Both the position numbers and the translations under genes were made by a program. A DNA stretch of 64,000 bases, taken from Candidatus Gastranaerophilales bacterium (GTDB lineage Bacteria > Cyanobacteriota > Vampirovibrionia > Gastranaerophilales > Gastranaerophilaceae). Numbering within the stretch: the first letter of the stretch is position 1; each line of letters starts with the position of its first letter. The notes beneath the pieces were generated by a model. It was not told where the DNA came from and searched no databases. It saw only the letters and a list, made by a program, of their open reading frames with translations. The stretch lies in NCBI GenBank assembly GCA_944325515.1, contig CALVAO010000001.1:62001-126000 (forward strand). The letters run 5' to 3'. Positions 62,455 through 64,000 of this stretch are shown piece by piece.

Positions 62455-64000
62455 CTAACCCCCAAAGTAAATTATTCCGACTATTGCCAATATCAGAAAT
62501 ATTAATCCGAATAAAATATACTGCTGAATATTACCGCTCTGAATTCTTTCAAATTTTGCAAGTAATTTTTCATCCCACATAACAAGCGGTTTAACAATAT
62601 ATGCTTCTTCAATATCTTCAATTTCAAGCTCATAATATGCTTCCTTCGGGAATAATTCCTTAGGTTTTTTAATATGAGTAACGCGTTTAAATAACGGTTT
62701 TAAGGTTGAGATAAATAAATCTGCATAAGAAGATGCTGTATATTGCATATGATTATTGGCTCTGTCATAACCGCATCCCCATGTATTATGTATTTGCATT
62801 TTTCTGTTAAACACTGCTCTTATAGCAAACAGCACAAGAAGCATTATTAAGAATATAAAGAAGTACCAGCTTAAAACACTGACTAATTCCATTACGGAAT
62901 TAAATACCGGCATAATTGCTTCGCTTTTTATAAACATTGAAACCGGAACCAGCACCGCACCTATAAAATACTGCGGATACATGCCGATAAAAAATGTCAG
63001 AAATGCCAGAATTCCCATCGGTATAATCATTACTCTTGATACATCTCCTTGAATATTTATGGCATTTTCGCTTCTTGGATTCCCTAAAAACGTTATTCCG
63101 GAAGCTTTTGTAAAGCATAATATTGCCATCGTTCCAACCATAGCAAGACCGGCTATTGCGAATATTAAAGTAATAAACAAATTAATTTCGGAAGAGGGAA
63201 CTCCTTGAAGCATGCCGGCGTAAATTAAAAATTCACTTATAAAACCGTTGAAAGGAGGCAAACCGCAGATTGCAACAGAACCAACTATAAACATTAGTGT
63301 TGTATAAGGCATGTTTTTTGCAAGTCCGCCTAATTTTTCAATATTTCTTGTATGTGTTTTTAAATAAACACTGCCGGCTGCAAAGAACAATAGCTCTTTG
63401 AAAATAGAGTGGTTTAATATGTGGAGAATTCCGCCAGCGAATCCTAAAGCTGCAACTACAGGATTTGAATACGCGAGTCCCAGCATACCAATACCCATAC
63501 CAATACCTATAATTCCGATATTTTCAATACTGTGATATGCCAGCAGTCTTTTTATATCATGCTGGGTTATAGCATACAAGACACCATATAAAGCAGATAT
63601 TACGGAGATAATAAGTACTGTATAAGCAGCCAGCTTTGAAGGTGTACCAACAAACAGTAAAACTCTAAGAATTCCATAAATACCTGTTTTAATCATCACA
63701 CCGGACATAATCCCTGAAACATGACTGGGAGCTGCCGGGTGTGCATCTGGAAGCCAGTTGTGAAAAGGTACAAATCCAGCTTTTATTCCAAAACCGGCAA
63801 AAGCCAGCAGAAAAACTACATTTGCAAGATTCGTATTATTCTGCAAAGCAGACGCAAAATCTGCAAAACTTAAACTATTTGATTGAATATTTAATAAAAC
63901 AAAAGCCGCAATAATAAAGATTACGGACAAATGCATATAAACAAGATATTTAATCCCTGCAGAAATAACTTCTTTTTTTTCGCCTTCAAATATAACAAGA
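62455..64000 (-). CDS. HyfB-like antiporter subunit, 5' end outside the window
   Basis: At least 515 residues visible: the frame is open to the right edge (…FEGEKKEVISAGIKYLVYM precedes the first in-window Met), so the gene begins beyond 64000. NuoL/MrpA-type fold with GIKAGFVPFHNWLPDAHPAA (Lys of helix 7), HILNHSIFKELLFFAAGSVY, and a C-terminal extension reaching two late membrane helices. HyfB has this length (~670). First visible gene of the Ehr-type operon, order B-C-E-F-G-I. Confidence 0.92.
   Translation of the reverse strand, partial: LVIFEGEKKEVISAGIKYLVYMHLSVIFIIAAFVLLNIQSNSLSFADFASALQNNTNLANVVFLLAFAGFGIKAGFVPFHNWLPDAHPAAPSHVSGIMSGVMIKTGIYGILRVLLFVGTPSKLAAYTVLIISVISALYGVLYAITQHDIKRLLAYHSIENIGIIGIGMGIGMLGLAYSNPVVAALGFAGGILHILNHSIFKELLFFAAGSVYLKTHTRNIEKLGGLAKNMPYTTLMFIVGSVAICGLPPFNGFISEFLIYAGMLQGVPSSEINLFITLIFAIAGLAMVGTMAILCFTKASGITFLGNPRSENAINIQGDVSRVMIIPMGILAFLTFFIGMYPQYFIGAVLVPVSMFIKSEAIMPVFNSVMELVSVLSWYFFIFLIMLLVLFAIRAVFNRKMQIHNTWGCGYDRANNHMQYTASSYADLFISTLKPLFKRVTHIKKPKELFPKEAYYELEIEDIEEAYIVKPLVMWDEKLLAKFERIQSGNIQQYILFGLIFLILAIVGIIYFGG

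Overview
The window is AT-rich bacterial chromosome with dense genes, standard stops (TGA, TAA, TAG all used) and good Shine-Dalgarno sites. The best guess for the host is a non-photosynthetic gut relative of cyanobacteria (Vampirovibrionia/Melainabacteria, order Gastranaerophilales). This is an inference from gene style: many lineage-type hypothetical proteins, short N-terminal tags such as LTFQA or VSFQA, two MGMSA-type surface-like proteins, an SLH protein, and a cofactor-less [NiFe]-hydrogenase-like membrane complex. No prophage, insertion sequence, rRNA or CRISPR array was seen.

Layout. 1-9.2 kb: an SLH protein cut by the window edge; hisS coupled to an unknown gene; leuC; a GT-C-like membrane protein overlapping a patatin phospholipase; obg. 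9.2-13.2 kb: two divergent MGMSA paralogues lying between two sets of inverted repeats. 13.2-21.7 kb: rph, an MFS sugar transporter, a B12-binding radical SAM protein, alr, a TonB-like protein, an HExxH protein, miaB. 21.8-31.5 kb: a protein with nine tandem helix-turn-helix modules, gcvPB overlapping a sigma factor, a GH57 glycosidase, and a tadA/DUF2400/TPR/pheA operon. 31.5-35.1 kb: rpsO behind a structured leader, an ADP-ribosyltransferase-like protein, two coiled-coil proteins, tRNA-Leu. 35.1-46 kb: a divergent membrane pyrophosphatase, gap, mutS2, a large HD-domain protein, aroE. 46-52 kb: an EamA transporter, a glucosaminidase-like protein, tRNA-Gln, rpsP, a 29-residue membrane microprotein, a glycine-zipper protein. 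52-57 kb: a 1099-residue zinc-ribbon/cyclase-like/ATPase-like protein divergent from a ZorA/ZorB-like motor pair. 57-64 kb: the distal end of an Ehr-type (hydrogenase-4/complex I-like) operon that runs off the right edge.

Working together. The proton-translocating pyrophosphatase and the Ehr-type complex both suggest an anaerobic, ion-gradient-based energy metabolism. gap, the sugar transporter and the GH57 enzyme suggest carbohydrate fermentation. leuC, aroE, pheA and alr are isolated biosynthetic genes, with no pathway cluster around them.

The strongest leads for something undescribed are: (i) the ZorAB-like motor paired with a three-zinc-ribbon protein whose cyclase and P-loop sites are eroded (52.1-57.0 kb); (ii) a shared AT-rich promoter-like element, core TACTTTAT, before several lineage-type hypothetical genes, in a window that also encodes an alternative sigma factor; (iii) the nine-module HTH protein; (iv) the inverted MGMSA pair with perfect 90-bp arms and near-perfect 74-bp outer arms.
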